From a virus: DNA of 33,149 nucleotides. Each line of letters begins with the position of its first letter. Position 1 is the first letter of the stretch. The notes beneath the pieces are model-generated. The model was given only the letters and a program-made list of their open reading frames with translations, was not told the DNA's origin and did no database searches. Below are positions 22,035 to 29,369 of this stretch, in pieces. Where the stretch lies: the IMG/VR virus record IMGVR_UViG_3300010400_000042, positions 1 through 33,149 of that record; one strand, given 5' to 3'. Made by a program: the position numbers and the translations under genes.

Positions 22035-22375
22035 TGTATCGCCTCGGCACCTTGCACGAACGGCGGACTGATGCGCAGCAGGCGCGGCGCGTGCGGAAGG
22101 TTCAGCGTCGAGAGATTCGCCGCGCTCCGCGCGTGGTACGTGACGAGTCCCGCGTCTCGCTTGTGACACGCGCCAAGGCGTGGTTCGCCAGCCTGCGCAT
22201 TCAGCAGCCGCAGATCAAGATCGCGCCGCGCTGCCAGTTCGTCGTCGAGCCCTCAAAAAAGAATCCGCAACCAGCCCCGTGTGGTGGACGGCTGCGACGA
22301 GTCAACGTGACCGTAGACGGCCGCATCGTCGTTCAGCACGAGTGCAAGACCTGCGGCCGGAGGGTTGCTGCGTGA
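22031..22375 (+). CDS. Small basic protein with zinc-ribbon-like end
   Basis: 114 residues, very Arg-rich over the first 50. A second part holds CQFVVEPS, CGGRLRRVNVTVDGRIVV and C-terminal HECKTCGRR. The four Cys (C-x(n)-C and C-x-x-C) could bind zinc. Nucleic-acid binding is plausible. ATGATG start overlap; GTGA overlap at the end. Confidence 0.55.
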   Translation: MMYRLGTLHERRTDAQQARRVRKVQRREIRRAPRVVRDESRVSLVTRAKAWFASLRIQQPQIKIAPRCQFVVEPSKKNPQPAPCGGRLRRVNVTVDGRIVVQHECKTCGRRVAA

Positions 22376-22578
22376 CGACGCTCTTCCACGCGCTCGAGCA
22401 CGTCTCCGCGCTCATCGGCTTGCTCGTCCTGCTGGTCTTTGCTTGGGCCCTCGTGAAGTTACGCCATCATCGGCTGAGCGAAGCCGAACGCGACCGCCTG
22501 CGTCGTGACTACGCCGCGCGCCGGCCGATGTGGACCACCCCCGGCGATTCTGATGAGGAGTATCCCCGTGTCCAATAA
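22372..22578 (+). CDS. Small single-pass membrane protein
   Basis: 68 residues from GTG 22372 (GTGA overlap). One transmembrane helix spans residues 9-28 (HVSALIGLLVLLVFAWALVK). A charged cytosolic-type tail follows (SEAERDRLRRDYAARRPMW). It is one of two adjacent tiny membrane genes in the early operon. Function unknown. Confidence 0.55.
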   Translation: MTTLFHALEHVSALIGLLVLLVFAWALVKLRHHRLSEAERDRLRRDYAARRPMWTTPGDSDEEYPRVQ

Positions 22579-22753
22579 CCTGCCGTACCTGATGCTGGCC
22601 GTCGCCATCCTGCTGTCCCTGTGGCTCGTCTCGCCGATCGTCGCCGACATTCGCGCCGCGTTCATCAAGCGCCGTCTGCGGCGACGCATCCACCAGGAGC
22701 AGATTGCATGGCCAGAGCGGCGCGCGCGACGGATGCGCGAGGCGCTCCGGTGA
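22568..22753 (+). CDS. Small single-pass membrane protein
   Basis: 61 residues from GTG 22568, supported by GAGGAG at 22555-22560. One hydrophobic helix (NLPYLMLAVAILLSLWLVSP) is followed by a highly basic tail (FIKRRLRRRIHQEQ). It overlaps the previous gene by 11 bases and the next by 4 (GTGA). Function unknown. Confidence 0.5.
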   Translation: MSNNLPYLMLAVAILLSLWLVSPIVADIRAAFIKRRLRRRIHQEQIAWPERRARRMREALR

Positions 22754-22887
22754 ATCGGTGGACGTGGCTGTGGGTGAATCTCGCGACGCGGTGGAACGAG
22801 CGGACCGATCGGCGCCGCCTGCTCGGCGATCAGTTGCTCGACGCGATTCGAAACCGCTGGGACACGTCAGCGCGCCAGCGGTCATGA
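22750..22887 (+). CDS. Very small basic protein
   Basis: 45 residues, GTGA overlap with the previous gene and ATGA with the next. Trp- and Arg-rich (NRWTWLWVNLATRWNERTDR). The coupling on both sides is the main argument that it is translated. Function unknown. Confidence 0.4.
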   Translation: MNRWTWLWVNLATRWNERTDRRRLLGDQLLDAIRNRWDTSARQRS

Positions 22888-23249
22888 CTGGCGGCGTGCT
22901 GCAGATCGTCGACCCGAACCAGTACGCGCGCGATCTGCGGCAGATGCGGATCGGCGAGGGGGAAGAGCTCGAGATTCGCGTAAGCCGTGCGGCGGACGCG
23001 AAGCAGTACTGGCAACTCAAATGGTACTTCGGCTGGATCGTCCGTCCGTGCTGTGAAGCGACCGGCTATTCACTCCGCGAGATGGACGCGATCTTCCGCA
23101 CCGAGTGCTTATCGCCGGGCGTGGTGACGCTCTCGGACACCACCTATGAGGAGATGCGCGACTTTCTCCAGGCCTGTGAGGTCTACGCGGCGCAGACGAT
23201 CGGCGTCGTGATCACCGGGCCGGAGGAGCTTCGGAAGAAAGCGGCGTAA
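22884..23249 (+). CDS. NinB/Orf-like recombination protein (putative)
   Basis: 121 residues. The body shows RAADAKQYWQLKWYFGWIVR, EATGYSLREMDAIFR, then LSDTTYEEMRDFLQACEVYA and GVVITGPEELRKK. This follows a phage family whose pattern is YYWGxVIPxI... LSTxEFxEYLExxRxxAAxxxGIxIPxP, which in my recollection links to NinB (lambda Orf), a recombination mediator. It lies immediately before the Sak4-like ATPase, which supports the role. Alternatively it is an uncharacterised nuclease accessory. Confidence 0.5.
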   Translation: MTGGVLQIVDPNQYARDLRQMRIGEGEELEIRVSRAADAKQYWQLKWYFGWIVRPCCEATGYSLREMDAIFRTECLSPGVVTLSDTTYEEMRDFLQACEVYAAQTIGVVITGPEELRKKAA

Positions 23250-23259
23250 ACACACGAAA

Positions 23260-23284
23260 GGCCGCACGCGGTGAACGTGCGGCC
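23260..23284 (+). terminator. Strong hairpin, attenuator/terminator-like
   Basis: GGCCGCACG pairs perfectly with CGTGCGGCC (9-bp stem, 7-nt loop), preceded by AAA but followed only by CTGTTGG, so it lacks a proper U-tract. It lies in the only sizeable gap of this operon (23250-23316). It may be a weak terminator, an antitermination site or an RNA-processing element. Confidence 0.5.
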
Positions 23285-23316
23285 CTGTTGGCGGACTCAG
23301 AAATGGAGTCGAACCA

Positions 23317-23508
23317 GTGACACCCAAGGATACACCGAAACCACTCCCCGTGATCCCCTACGACGACGATCCCCTCCTGGCGGGTCTGCGGATCGGCAAT
23401 GCCATCTGGCGCACGGTCTACGGGACGCCGCCGCTCTCGGAGCGCGAGGTGCCGGAGCCGTTGCGGATCTCACGCACGCTGAAAGCGATCAAGGGAGGTC
23501 GCTCATGA
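23317..23508 (+). CDS. Small protein before Sak4-like gene
   Basis: 63 residues, GTG start with ATGGAG upstream, and an ATGA overlap with the Sak4-like gene. The N-terminus is Pro/Asp-rich (KPLPVIPYDDDPLLAGL), the middle helical. No motif is recognised. Confidence 0.5.
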   Translation: MTPKDTPKPLPVIPYDDDPLLAGLRIGNAIWRTVYGTPPLSEREVPEPLRISRTLKAIKGGRS

Positions 23509-24440
23509 AAATCATCAAGGCGACCGAACCCATCACCGTCGAGCACCCCGTGTTCCTCATCTTCGGCCAGCCGGGCATCTGTAAAAGTTCGCTCGGCTAC
23601 TCGACGAAGGATGGGTTGACGCTCGACTTCGACAAGGGCGCGCACCGGGCGGCCAACCGGAAAGACACGCTCGTCATCGACAAGTGGGCCGACGTCATCG
23701 AGTTGATGGAGTCACCGGACGTGCTCGAGCCCTACGCCTCGCTCACGGTCGACACCGTCGGGCGCTGTCTCGACGTGATGATCGCGCACCTGGCGTCGGC
23801 CGATCCGAAGAAGTTCCCCGGCGGCAATCCCAGCCAGCAGGGCTGGGGGCAGTTGAAGAACACCTTCCGGACGTGGATGTCGAACCTTCGCGCGAAAGGC
23901 AAGGACGTCCTGCTCATCGCGCACGACAAGGAAGACAAGGACGGCGACACGCGCGTGGTACGACCGGAGATCGTCGGCGGCAGCTACGCCGAAGTCATGA
24001 AGGTCAGCGACTTCGTCGGCTACTGCTACATGAACGGGCGGGAGCGGGTGCTCGATTTCAACCCGACGGACCGGTGGATCGGCAAGAACCCGGCGGGGTG
24101 GAAGCCGCTCGTCGTCCCGCCGGTGGCGAAGGCGCAGACGTTTATGGCGGACCTGTTCGACCACGGGCGGATGGCGCTCGGGGCGATCTCCGAGGAGAGC
24201 GCGGCGATCACGGCAGCGGTCGCGGACTGGCGCACGAAGATCGAGAACTGCTCGAAGGCGGACGAATGCACGGCGCTGGTGGAGCCGATCAACGCGGTCG
24301 GCAAGCCGCTCATCGTCGCGCCAGTCAAGGGCCTCCTGCGGGACCGGGCCAAAGCGCTCGGGCTGACCTATGACACGGCGAAGAAAGCGTTTGTGAAGGC
24401 GCCGAAGACGGCCGCGGAGCCGGCGGCGGTGGGGGCGTAG
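23505..24440 (+). CDS. Sak4-like RecA-type ATPase (phage recombination)
   Basis: 311 residues. Start ATG 23505 with GGGAGG upstream. Walker A is GQPGICKSSL at residues 21-30. DFDKGAHRA follows the next strand, and the Walker B-like strand ends LTVDTVGR (82-84 VDT). A region around residues 142-148 (VLLIAHD) forms the sensor strand. These are features of the phage AAA_24/Sak4 family, single-strand annealing or recombinase-like ATPases. The C-terminal part (residues 225-311) is helical with a Lys/Pro/Ala tail. It is flanked by NinB-like and PD-(D/E)XK genes, forming a recombination module. Confidence 0.8.
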   Translation: MKIIKATEPITVEHPVFLIFGQPGICKSSLGYSTKDGLTLDFDKGAHRAANRKDTLVIDKWADVIELMESPDVLEPYASLTVDTVGRCLDVMIAHLASADPKKFPGGNPSQQGWGQLKNTFRTWMSNLRAKGKDVLLIAHDKEDKDGDTRVVRPEIVGGSYAEVMKVSDFVGYCYMNGRERVLDFNPTDRWIGKNPAGWKPLVVPPVAKAQTFMADLFDHGRMALGAISEESAAITAAVADWRTKIENCSKADECTALVEPINAVGKPLIVAPVKGLLRDRAKALGLTYDTAKKAFVKAPKTAAEPAAVGA

Positions 24441-24443
24441 GTC

Positions 24444-24698
24444 ATGGCGGTCAACGTGAGCGTGGGCCTCTACGACGCGAAGGACGCGCAGCCGGAGGCG
24501 GTCATGCGGCAGATGGCCAACGAAGGGCCCGACGGCGGCAAGCGTTTCATCGTGCTGCGCCTGGGCACCGACGTGTCCATCTTCCTGCCGGGATTCGATG
24601 CGGAGTCGGTCGCGTACGCCCGGGCCTTGGCCGATGCGCTGATCACGGTCATCACCACGATGGAGGGCCTTGTCATCGTGGCGGGTGATCGGCCGTGA
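24444..24698 (+). CDS. Small protein between Sak4-like and exonuclease
   Basis: 84 residues of mixed alpha/beta character (KRFIVLRLGTDVSIFLPGFD, YARALADALITVITTMEG). It may be a subunit or regulator of the recombination module because of its position and coupled ends (GTGA with the exonuclease gene). Function unknown. Confidence 0.55.
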   Translation: MAVNVSVGLYDAKDAQPEAVMRQMANEGPDGGKRFIVLRLGTDVSIFLPGFDAESVAYARALADALITVITTMEGLVIVAGDRP

Positions 24699-25354
24699 GG
24701 ATCTCGACCACGGTCCTCGAATCCTTCCGGCTGTTCATGGAGCCCGAGCAGGAATGGATGGAAGAGTCGGAACTCCTCGACACCATCTGCAATCGGTGGA
24801 CACCGAATCACTTAGTGAACATTGGCCAAGCCTTCGGTCTTGTCCTGCGCGACCCGGAACGTTTCAAGGTATCCGGTGGCTATCGCGTGACCCCGCGTGG
24901 CACGACGGACGTCATCGAGCTGGACGATGACGTGATGGATCCGGCGCTCGCATTGATCGACCGCGCGCACGCCGTGTTCGAACCCAAGGCGGTGGGCGTC
25001 TACGCCGGACACGACGTGGTCACGAAGGCAGATCAACTGGTGGGGGCGCAAATCATCGAGACGAAGGCGCGGCTGTCGTCGTTCGACTTTGACAAGTATG
25101 CAGCGAGTTGTCAGTGGCGTTACCTGCTCGATACCTTCCAAGCGAAGGCGCTCACCTACCAGGTGTACTGCTTGCACGAAGCCACCAACAACGTCATCAG
25201 CCTCAACAGCATCGAGACGTTCACGCTGTATCCCTACGCTGGGATGCGGCAGGACTGCGAGCGGTTGGTGCGTGACTTCGATGCCTACGTGACGGCCAAG
25301 GGGCTCAAGGACGCGTTGGATGCGCGGCAGGTCGAATTGGCTGGGGCCTTCTGA
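24695..25354 (+). CDS. PD-(D/E)XK exonuclease-like protein
   Basis: 219 residues from GTG 24695. The N-terminal half is a wHTH-like helical domain (ESELLDTICNRWTPNHLVNI, then FKVSGGYRVTPRG). The second half has the nuclease core: KADQLVGAQIIETKAR with Asp113, Glu122 and Lys124, then DFDKYAASCQWRYLLDTF where Gln140 matches the QxxxY-type motif of RecB/Cas4-like exonucleases. It probably supplies the 5'-3' resection that generates single strands for the Sak4-like protein. A fused N-terminal DNA-binding domain is an inference. Confidence 0.7.
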   Translation: MRISTTVLESFRLFMEPEQEWMEESELLDTICNRWTPNHLVNIGQAFGLVLRDPERFKVSGGYRVTPRGTTDVIELDDDVMDPALALIDRAHAVFEPKAVGVYAGHDVVTKADQLVGAQIIETKARLSSFDFDKYAASCQWRYLLDTFQAKALTYQVYCLHEATNNVISLNSIETFTLYPYAGMRQDCERLVRDFDAYVTAKGLKDALDARQVELAGAF

Positions 25355-25551
25355 TGCCGGCCGTCTATCGGAAAGCGATCTGTGACCGCTGCGGCAAGGC
25401 GAAGGACGACTGCATCTGGGTGCGTCCGGAGGCGGACGGCCGACGCGACGAGGAGTGGTGTCTGTGCGGCAGCTGCCGGACGCGGGCGGTCGCGATGGGC
25501 CTGACGCTCACCAATATCGATGTCGATTTCCCGAGCGTGGCCGTCGCATGA
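25354..25551 (+). CDS. Small zinc-ribbon-like protein
   Basis: 65 residues with two CxxC knuckles: CDRCGK at residues 10-15 and CLCGSC in the second part, spaced by about 25 residues. It is coupled to the exonuclease stop (TGATG). Zinc binding is likely; role unknown. Confidence 0.55.
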   Translation: MPAVYRKAICDRCGKAKDDCIWVRPEADGRRDEEWCLCGSCRTRAVAMGLTLTNIDVDFPSVAVA

Positions 25552-25814
25552 CTGAGCCTGACGGCGGCCCCGCGTTTCCGTGCGAGCGAACTAAGCGTGT
25601 GCGGTATGTCGCTGAGGGTGTGTTTGAGCCAGACGATCCGCGAAACTTTGCCACAGCCGAAGCGAGGCATAGCGGCATGTCGCTGCGTGACTACTTCGCC
25701 GGGCAAGCGCTCGTCGGATTCCTGCTGGTGAGCGATTGCCGCGACAACCCGGCGAAGGCTGCGGCGTGGTCGTATGAGCAAGCCGACGCCATGTTGAAAG
25801 CGAGAGAGCCATGA
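25548..25814 (+). CDS. Conserved phage protein with GMSLRDYFAGQAL motif
   Basis: 88 residues; ATGA overlap upstream. The N-terminal PDGGPAFPC, the central HSGMSLRDYFAGQALVGFL and the C-terminal YEQADAMLKARE define a family very common in phages and prophages, of unknown function. The end couples to the next gene (ATGA). Confidence 0.7.
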   Translation: MTEPDGGPAFPCERTKRVRYVAEGVFEPDDPRNFATAEARHSGMSLRDYFAGQALVGFLLVSDCRDNPAKAAAWSYEQADAMLKAREP

Positions 25815-25996
25815 CGGCTGCTCACCGTTTACGGCTGGAGCACATCGCACACGGCCATCCCTGCGCCTCAGACCCGACACCAGCCGACATTCGTGTGCTG
25901 CTGGTGGAGATTGCACGGCTCGAGGCGGCACTGGATGCGGCGGTCAAGACCGCGGCCGATCAGATCTGCGAGCGGCTCTTGGAGAGACGGTTGTAA
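25811..25996 (+). CDS. Small helical protein
   Basis: 61 residues, ATGA overlap and TAATG overlap with the HNH gene. The sequence is helical (VLLVEIARLEAALDAAVKTA) with a likely coiled coil. No known motif. Confidence 0.5.
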   Translation: MTAAHRLRLEHIAHGHPCASDPTPADIRVLLVEIARLEAALDAAVKTAADQICERLLERRL

Positions 25997-26313
25997 TGGC
26001 GACTCCAGCAGGTCCGACGGCGCGAGCGCGGCGCGCCAAGCGTGCGAAACGCCAGCGCGTGTATCGGGCTGTCTGTGCGGAGATTGATCGTGAGCACGGC
26101 GAGAACGGCTACGTCGAGTGCGCCACGTGCGGCCGGTGGGTCACGGGCATTCACCACGATCACATCAGGCCGCGGTCATTAGCTCCGGAGTTGCGCACGG
26201 TGAAGGCGAACATTCAGCCGCTCTGCGCCGATTGCCATCTGGCCGAGCATGCCTCACAGGATTGGTCGAGGGGTCATGTAGTGCGCGTGACAGACAGGAT
26301 CGAGCGGGAATGA
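25996..26313 (+). CDS. HNH endonuclease (zinc-type)
   Basis: 105 residues. The basic N-terminus (about 1-22) precedes ECATCGRWVTGIHHDHIRPR (Cys42, Cys45, His53-Asp55-His56) and NIQPLCADCHLAEH (Asn72, Cys77, Cys80, His81), the HNH core with a four-Cys zinc site. It may nick phage or host DNA, or act in recombination. It is the second HNH gene of the window. TAATG start overlap. Confidence 0.75.
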   Translation: MATPAGPTARARRAKRAKRQRVYRAVCAEIDREHGENGYVECATCGRWVTGIHHDHIRPRSLAPELRTVKANIQPLCADCHLAEHASQDWSRGHVVRVTDRIERE

Positions 26314-26314
26314 G

Positions 26315-26491
26315 GTGCCAACGGATCCGCCGCGATTCCGGTGCTGCTATTGCCATCAGCCACTCGCGGACCGCGAGGACATTCCACGGCATGAAGCGAA
26401 ATGCGAATTGAAAGAAGCGAAACGGGTGCTCTGGAATCTGATGATCCACGTCGCGTATGCGCGGGAACGAAGCAACGGAAAGACGAAGTGA
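26315..26491 (+). CDS. Small C2H2-like zinc-finger protein
   Basis: 58 residues from GTG 26315, two bases after the HNH stop. The sequence CCYCHQPLADREDIPRHEAK gives Cys-x-x-Cys and later His/Cys (HEAKC), a zinc-finger-like layout, followed by a Lys/Glu helix and Arg-rich end. The open frame and the zinc motif support translation. Start codon uncertain; a possible ATG at 26310 is in another frame. DNA or RNA binding is inferred. Confidence 0.5.
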   Translation: MPTDPPRFRCCYCHQPLADREDIPRHEAKCELKEAKRVLWNLMIHVAYARERSNGKTK

Positions 26492-26492
26492 G

Positions 26493-26681
26493 ATGACCAT
26501 CAACGACCTGATCGAGCAATTGCAGCGATTGCCGATGAAGGACCGGCCGATCTACATCGAGCGGTTCGAGCGCAGCGCCCAGTGGGGCCTCGCGACTCAT
26601 CCCTGCCATCTGGAAGCGGCCATTGATGAGGGTCCGCACGCTGTCATTCGGCCACGCGACAGATGGATGGCGCGCGACTAA
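26493..26681 (+). CDS. Small conserved phage protein
   Basis: 62 residues from ATG 26493, one base after the zinc-finger stop. The beginning MTINDLIEQLQRLPMKDRPI resembles small phage proteins that begin with a similar 20-residue helix and strand. Function unknown. TAATG overlap with the next gene. Confidence 0.55.
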   Translation: MTINDLIEQLQRLPMKDRPIYIERFERSAQWGLATHPCHLEAAIDEGPHAVIRPRDRWMARD

Positions 26682-26836
26682 TGGATCGCAATCTCTTCGG
26701 CGACGTCGTGACGCCAGCGCCAGAGAAGATGCCGCTCGAAGTAGCGCTCGCTCGTTGGGTGATGCGCTGGGTGCCACGCGTGCAGCAGGCGAGCGCGTTG
26801 CGCGAACTTGACGAGTTACTGAAGCCGCACCGATGA
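26681..26836 (+). CDS. Small protein, function unknown
   Basis: 51 residues from ATG 26681 (TAATG) to the TGA at 26834-26836, overlapping the next ATG (ATGA). The two junctions support translation. It is helical with Trp and Arg (RWVMRWVPRVQQASALREL). No motif. Confidence 0.5.
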   Translation: MDRNLFGDVVTPAPEKMPLEVALARWVMRWVPRVQQASALRELDELLKPHR

Positions 26837-27108
26837 AACAACAGGCCCTGATCGACACGGAGCATCTCGCGGAGATCGATCCCGACGCCGCCGCGCTCGA
26901 TGCCGCCTATCGCCGGATGCACGACGACCCGCGCGTCCAGCATGAGCACTGGGCCATCGAGCGCGTGACGACGGACGACGCGTGCGCGGCGCGGCTCAAT
27001 GAGATCGCGCGGATGCCCCACGCGCACGTCGAGGCCATTCAACTGATCGAACCCGACACCTACGTCCTGCTCTGGTACCGCTACGTGACGACGGAGGCGA
27101 CGCGATGA
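26833..27108 (+). CDS. Small protein, function unknown
   Basis: 91 residues with coupled ATGA ends. The body reads DPDAAALDAAYRRMHDDPRV, ACAARLNEIARMPHAHVEAI and a final YVLLWYRYV strand. No catalytic or binding motif was recognised. Confidence 0.55.
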   Translation: MKQQALIDTEHLAEIDPDAAALDAAYRRMHDDPRVQHEHWAIERVTTDDACAARLNEIARMPHAHVEAIQLIEPDTYVLLWYRYVTTEATR

Positions 27109-27308
27109 CGACCGGCTTGATTCAACGGCTCTACACGGAGAAAGGCTTCGGCTTCCTGCGCAATCCCGACACGGGGGAAGAATTCTTCTTCCATCGATCG
27201 GTCGTGAAAGGCGCGCGGTTCGATGACCTGCGAGAACAGCAGACGGTGCAGTTTGAAGCCGGGCAGGGGCCGAAAGGGCCGCGCGCGGACTCGGTGTACG
27301 TGGCGTAG
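27105..27308 (+). CDS. Cold-shock-domain protein
   Basis: 67 residues. It matches the CspA fold: LIQRLYTEKGFGFLRN with RNP1 (KGFGF, residues 13-17), GEEFFFHRS with RNP2-like EFFFH (26-30), and a final QTVQFEAGQGPKGPRADSVY. Length is normal for the family. It binds single-stranded nucleic acid and may melt mRNA structure or protect ssDNA in replication. Located directly before the replication protein; ATGA start overlap. Confidence 0.85.
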   Translation: MTTGLIQRLYTEKGFGFLRNPDTGEEFFFHRSVVKGARFDDLREQQTVQFEAGQGPKGPRADSVYVA

Positions 27309-27323
27309 CAAAGGCGGCAACTG

Positions 27324-28094
27324 ATGGCGGAAGCGGAGAAAGCGAGTCCGGCCTTTCAGTTCTACCCGAAGGAATTTCTGTCTTCGTCGAAAGTGATGGC
27401 GATGAGTCTCACCGAGCGCGGGGCCTACATCACGCTGCTGTCGGTCGAATGGTTGGACGGGAGTCTCCCGAATAGTCCGGGCGGCCTGGCCCGCATCCTC
27501 GGCCTTTCAGAGCCGCGCTTTCGGAAGCTGTGGGGCGGCGTCCTCTCGGCCTGTTTCATCGAGCGCGACGGCCGGCTCGTCAACGCGCGGTTGGAGGACG
27601 AGCGGCGCAAACAGATTGCCTTTCGGCAGCGCCAGTCGGAGAACGGAAAGAAGGGTGGCCGGCTAACCCAACCCCTAAGCCAGATCGAAGCCACTGGTAG
27701 CCCACCGCTTAACCCGCGCGTAATGGAGAGTGCAGATAGCAGACTGCAAAGCTCTTTCAAAGAAAAAGAGAACGACGTCGCGTTTGCGGAATTTCGGGAC
27801 GCGTATCCGCGGTCGCGGCGCAAAGGCGGTCCGCTGGTCGAGCAGAACTTCTTGCGCGCGCTCGACTTAGCGGGAGGGTTCGCCGCCTTGATGGCAGCGC
27901 TGGAAAATCATCTTGTGTCTGAGCAGTGGGCCAATCCCCGCATGATTCCGGGCATGGACGTCTGGTTCGAGGAGGAACGCTGGCGACAGGAATTACCAGC
28001 GGCGGCGGCGCCCGCGCGCAAGGCTCCGTGGCCGTCGCGGCTGGCCGAGTGGCAGCAGTTGGAAGCCGCCCGCGCGGGGAAGGCCAAGCCGTGA
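27324..28094 (+). CDS. DUF1376 replication-initiation-like protein
   Basis: 256 residues. The DUF1376 domain occupies about residues 8-90: AFQFYPKEFLSSSKVMAMSL, ERGAYITLLSVEWLDGSLPN and a helical wing FRKLWGGVLSACFIERDGRL. The middle is Gln/Ser/Pro-rich linker. A C-terminal helical domain (FAEFRDAYPRSRRKGGPLVE, NPRMIPGMDVWFEEERWRQE) resembles that of phage replisome-organiser proteins. DUF1376 proteins are thought to initiate phage replication and load the helicase. No phage helicase or polymerase is visible, so host enzymes are presumably used. Confidence 0.7.
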   Translation: MAEAEKASPAFQFYPKEFLSSSKVMAMSLTERGAYITLLSVEWLDGSLPNSPGGLARILGLSEPRFRKLWGGVLSACFIERDGRLVNARLEDERRKQIAFRQRQSENGKKGGRLTQPLSQIEATGSPPLNPRVMESADSRLQSSFKEKENDVAFAEFRDAYPRSRRKGGPLVEQNFLRALDLAGGFAALMAALENHLVSEQWANPRMIPGMDVWFEEERWRQELPAAAAPARKAPWPSRLAEWQQLEAARAGKAKP

Positions 28095-28606
28095 CGGCGG
28101 CCCATTGCGACCAGCAGATCGACCGGTTGCGCGTGCTGCGCGGCGTCCCTGGTGACGTGGTCGAGTATTTCGCGGCGCTCCAAGACGTGCCGGACGATCT
28201 GTTTTCCCGCGCCGTGAACCACGCCATCCGGACCCGGCAGTGGTTTCCGACGCCGGCGGAGTTGCGCGCCGATTGCGACGCCGTCAACACGCTGCCCCTG
28301 CCGCTGCCCGAGCCGCACGTCGAAGACCTGGTCGGCCGCGGACGCGAGCTCGTCCTGACTAATCCGGCGAGCGGGATCGACATCCGGATCCCGATTACCA
28401 GGCTCTGGCGGTTCGACTGTGCGACGTGCGGGGACAGCGGCTGGCACCCGCGGGCGTGTCCGGTCGAGCCGTGCGGCCGAGACTTCGAGCACGCGGCGCA
28501 CGAATGGGTCGAACCCTGTGCCTGTCGATCGTGGAACCCAACGCTGCGGCGACGCCGCGAGGCAAATGCGAAGTACGCGCAGCCACCGGAGAAGGTGGGC
28601 ACGTGA
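28091..28606 (+). CDS. Replication-partner protein with Cys-rich module
   Basis: 171 residues from GTG 28091 (GTGA overlap). The N-terminal helical unit has VEYFAALQDVPDDLFSRAVN, then RQWFPTPAELRADCDAV. The C-terminal part carries Cys110, Cys113, Cys123, Cys128, Cys143 and Cys145 (CATCGDSGW, CPVEPCG, CACRSW), probably zinc-binding. The pairing after a DUF1376 gene and the WFPTPAELR motif resemble proteins that may help load host helicase. Function inferred from position. Confidence 0.55.
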   Translation: MTAAHCDQQIDRLRVLRGVPGDVVEYFAALQDVPDDLFSRAVNHAIRTRQWFPTPAELRADCDAVNTLPLPLPEPHVEDLVGRGRELVLTNPASGIDIRIPITRLWRFDCATCGDSGWHPRACPVEPCGRDFEHAAHEWVEPCACRSWNPTLRRRREANAKYAQPPEKVGT

Positions 28607-28941
28607 GGCGAGACGTATTCGTCTACCTCTCCGGGCCGATGACGGCGAAGCATGGCTTCACCGTCGAAGAGAACGTCGCCGCTGGTCTGCGTGTGTTTCT
28701 CGATGCGCTGAAGCGCGGGATCCCAGTGTTCTGCCCGCATCTGTCGGGTGCCTTTCCGTCCGCGTGGTCGGATGTGCCGTGGGATCGCTGGCTCGACTAC
28801 GACCTCGCGGTGATCGATCGCTGCACCCACGTCCTGATGTTGCCGCGCTGGGAGACGAGTGCCGGTGCGCTCAAGGAACGAGAGTACGCCGTGTCGATCG
28901 GCAAGCCGATCATCACATCGCTCGATGACCTCGCGTCGTGA
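28603..28941 (+). CDS. DUF4406/nucleoside 2-deoxyribosyltransferase-like protein
   Basis: 112 residues from GTG 28603 (GTGA overlap, with GAAGGTGGG upstream). VYLSGPMT (residues 6-13) and LDYDLAVIDRCTHVLMLPRW, followed by EREYAVSIGKPII, match the DUF4406 branch of nucleoside deoxyribosyltransferase-like folds. The acidic and Tyr positions could support nucleotide binding; a nucleotide-pool role or base transfer is a possibility, not proven. Confidence 0.7.
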   Translation: MRRDVFVYLSGPMTAKHGFTVEENVAAGLRVFLDALKRGIPVFCPHLSGAFPSAWSDVPWDRWLDYDLAVIDRCTHVLMLPRWETSAGALKEREYAVSIGKPIITSLDDLAS

Positions 28942-29369
28942 CAAGTTGGGCCTGGTGGGAGAACAAGGACGGCCATGAGCAGTGGGTGTCAGGTCCGGCC
29001 GACTCAGGGGAGACGGCGGAGGGAGACTCTCATCAGGCCCGTGAAATGAAAAGAGCCGCAGTCCCGTTGGCGATTCAATGCCGGCTGGCCGCCTTGCCGG
29101 AGCCGACTGCGGAGTACAGGTTTGCCCCTCCGCGGCGCTGGCGATTCGATTACGCGTGGCCGAAGGTCGAACCGCCAGTCGCGCTCGAGGTGGAAGGGGG
29201 CGTGTTCGTGGCGGGGCGGCATTCACGAGGCGCGGGGATGGTCAACGACATGGAGAAGTACAACACGGCGACGCTCGCCGGGTGGAAAGTGCTGCGGGTG
29301 ACGCCGAAGCAGATCGCGGATGGCTCGGCGTTGACGCTCGTCGAGCAGGCGATTAAGGGCATCGTATGA
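28938..29369 (+). CDS. PD-(D/E)XK nuclease, phage resolvase-like
   Basis: 143 residues from GTG 28938. Residues 67-110 read RRWRFDYAWP, VALEVEGG, then GRHSRGAGMVNDMEKYNTAT and GWKVLRVTPKQI. Asp71, Glu84 and Glu86 fit the PD-(D/E)XK core (D...ExE) found in phage Holliday-junction resolvase/Vsr-like nucleases. The first 60 residues are variable. It could resolve recombination intermediates. The end is coupled (ATGA) to a tiny ORF. Confidence 0.65.
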   Translation: MTSWAWWENKDGHEQWVSGPADSGETAEGDSHQAREMKRAAVPLAIQCRLAALPEPTAEYRFAPPRRWRFDYAWPKVEPPVALEVEGGVFVAGRHSRGAGMVNDMEKYNTATLAGWKVLRVTPKQIADGSALTLVEQAIKGIV

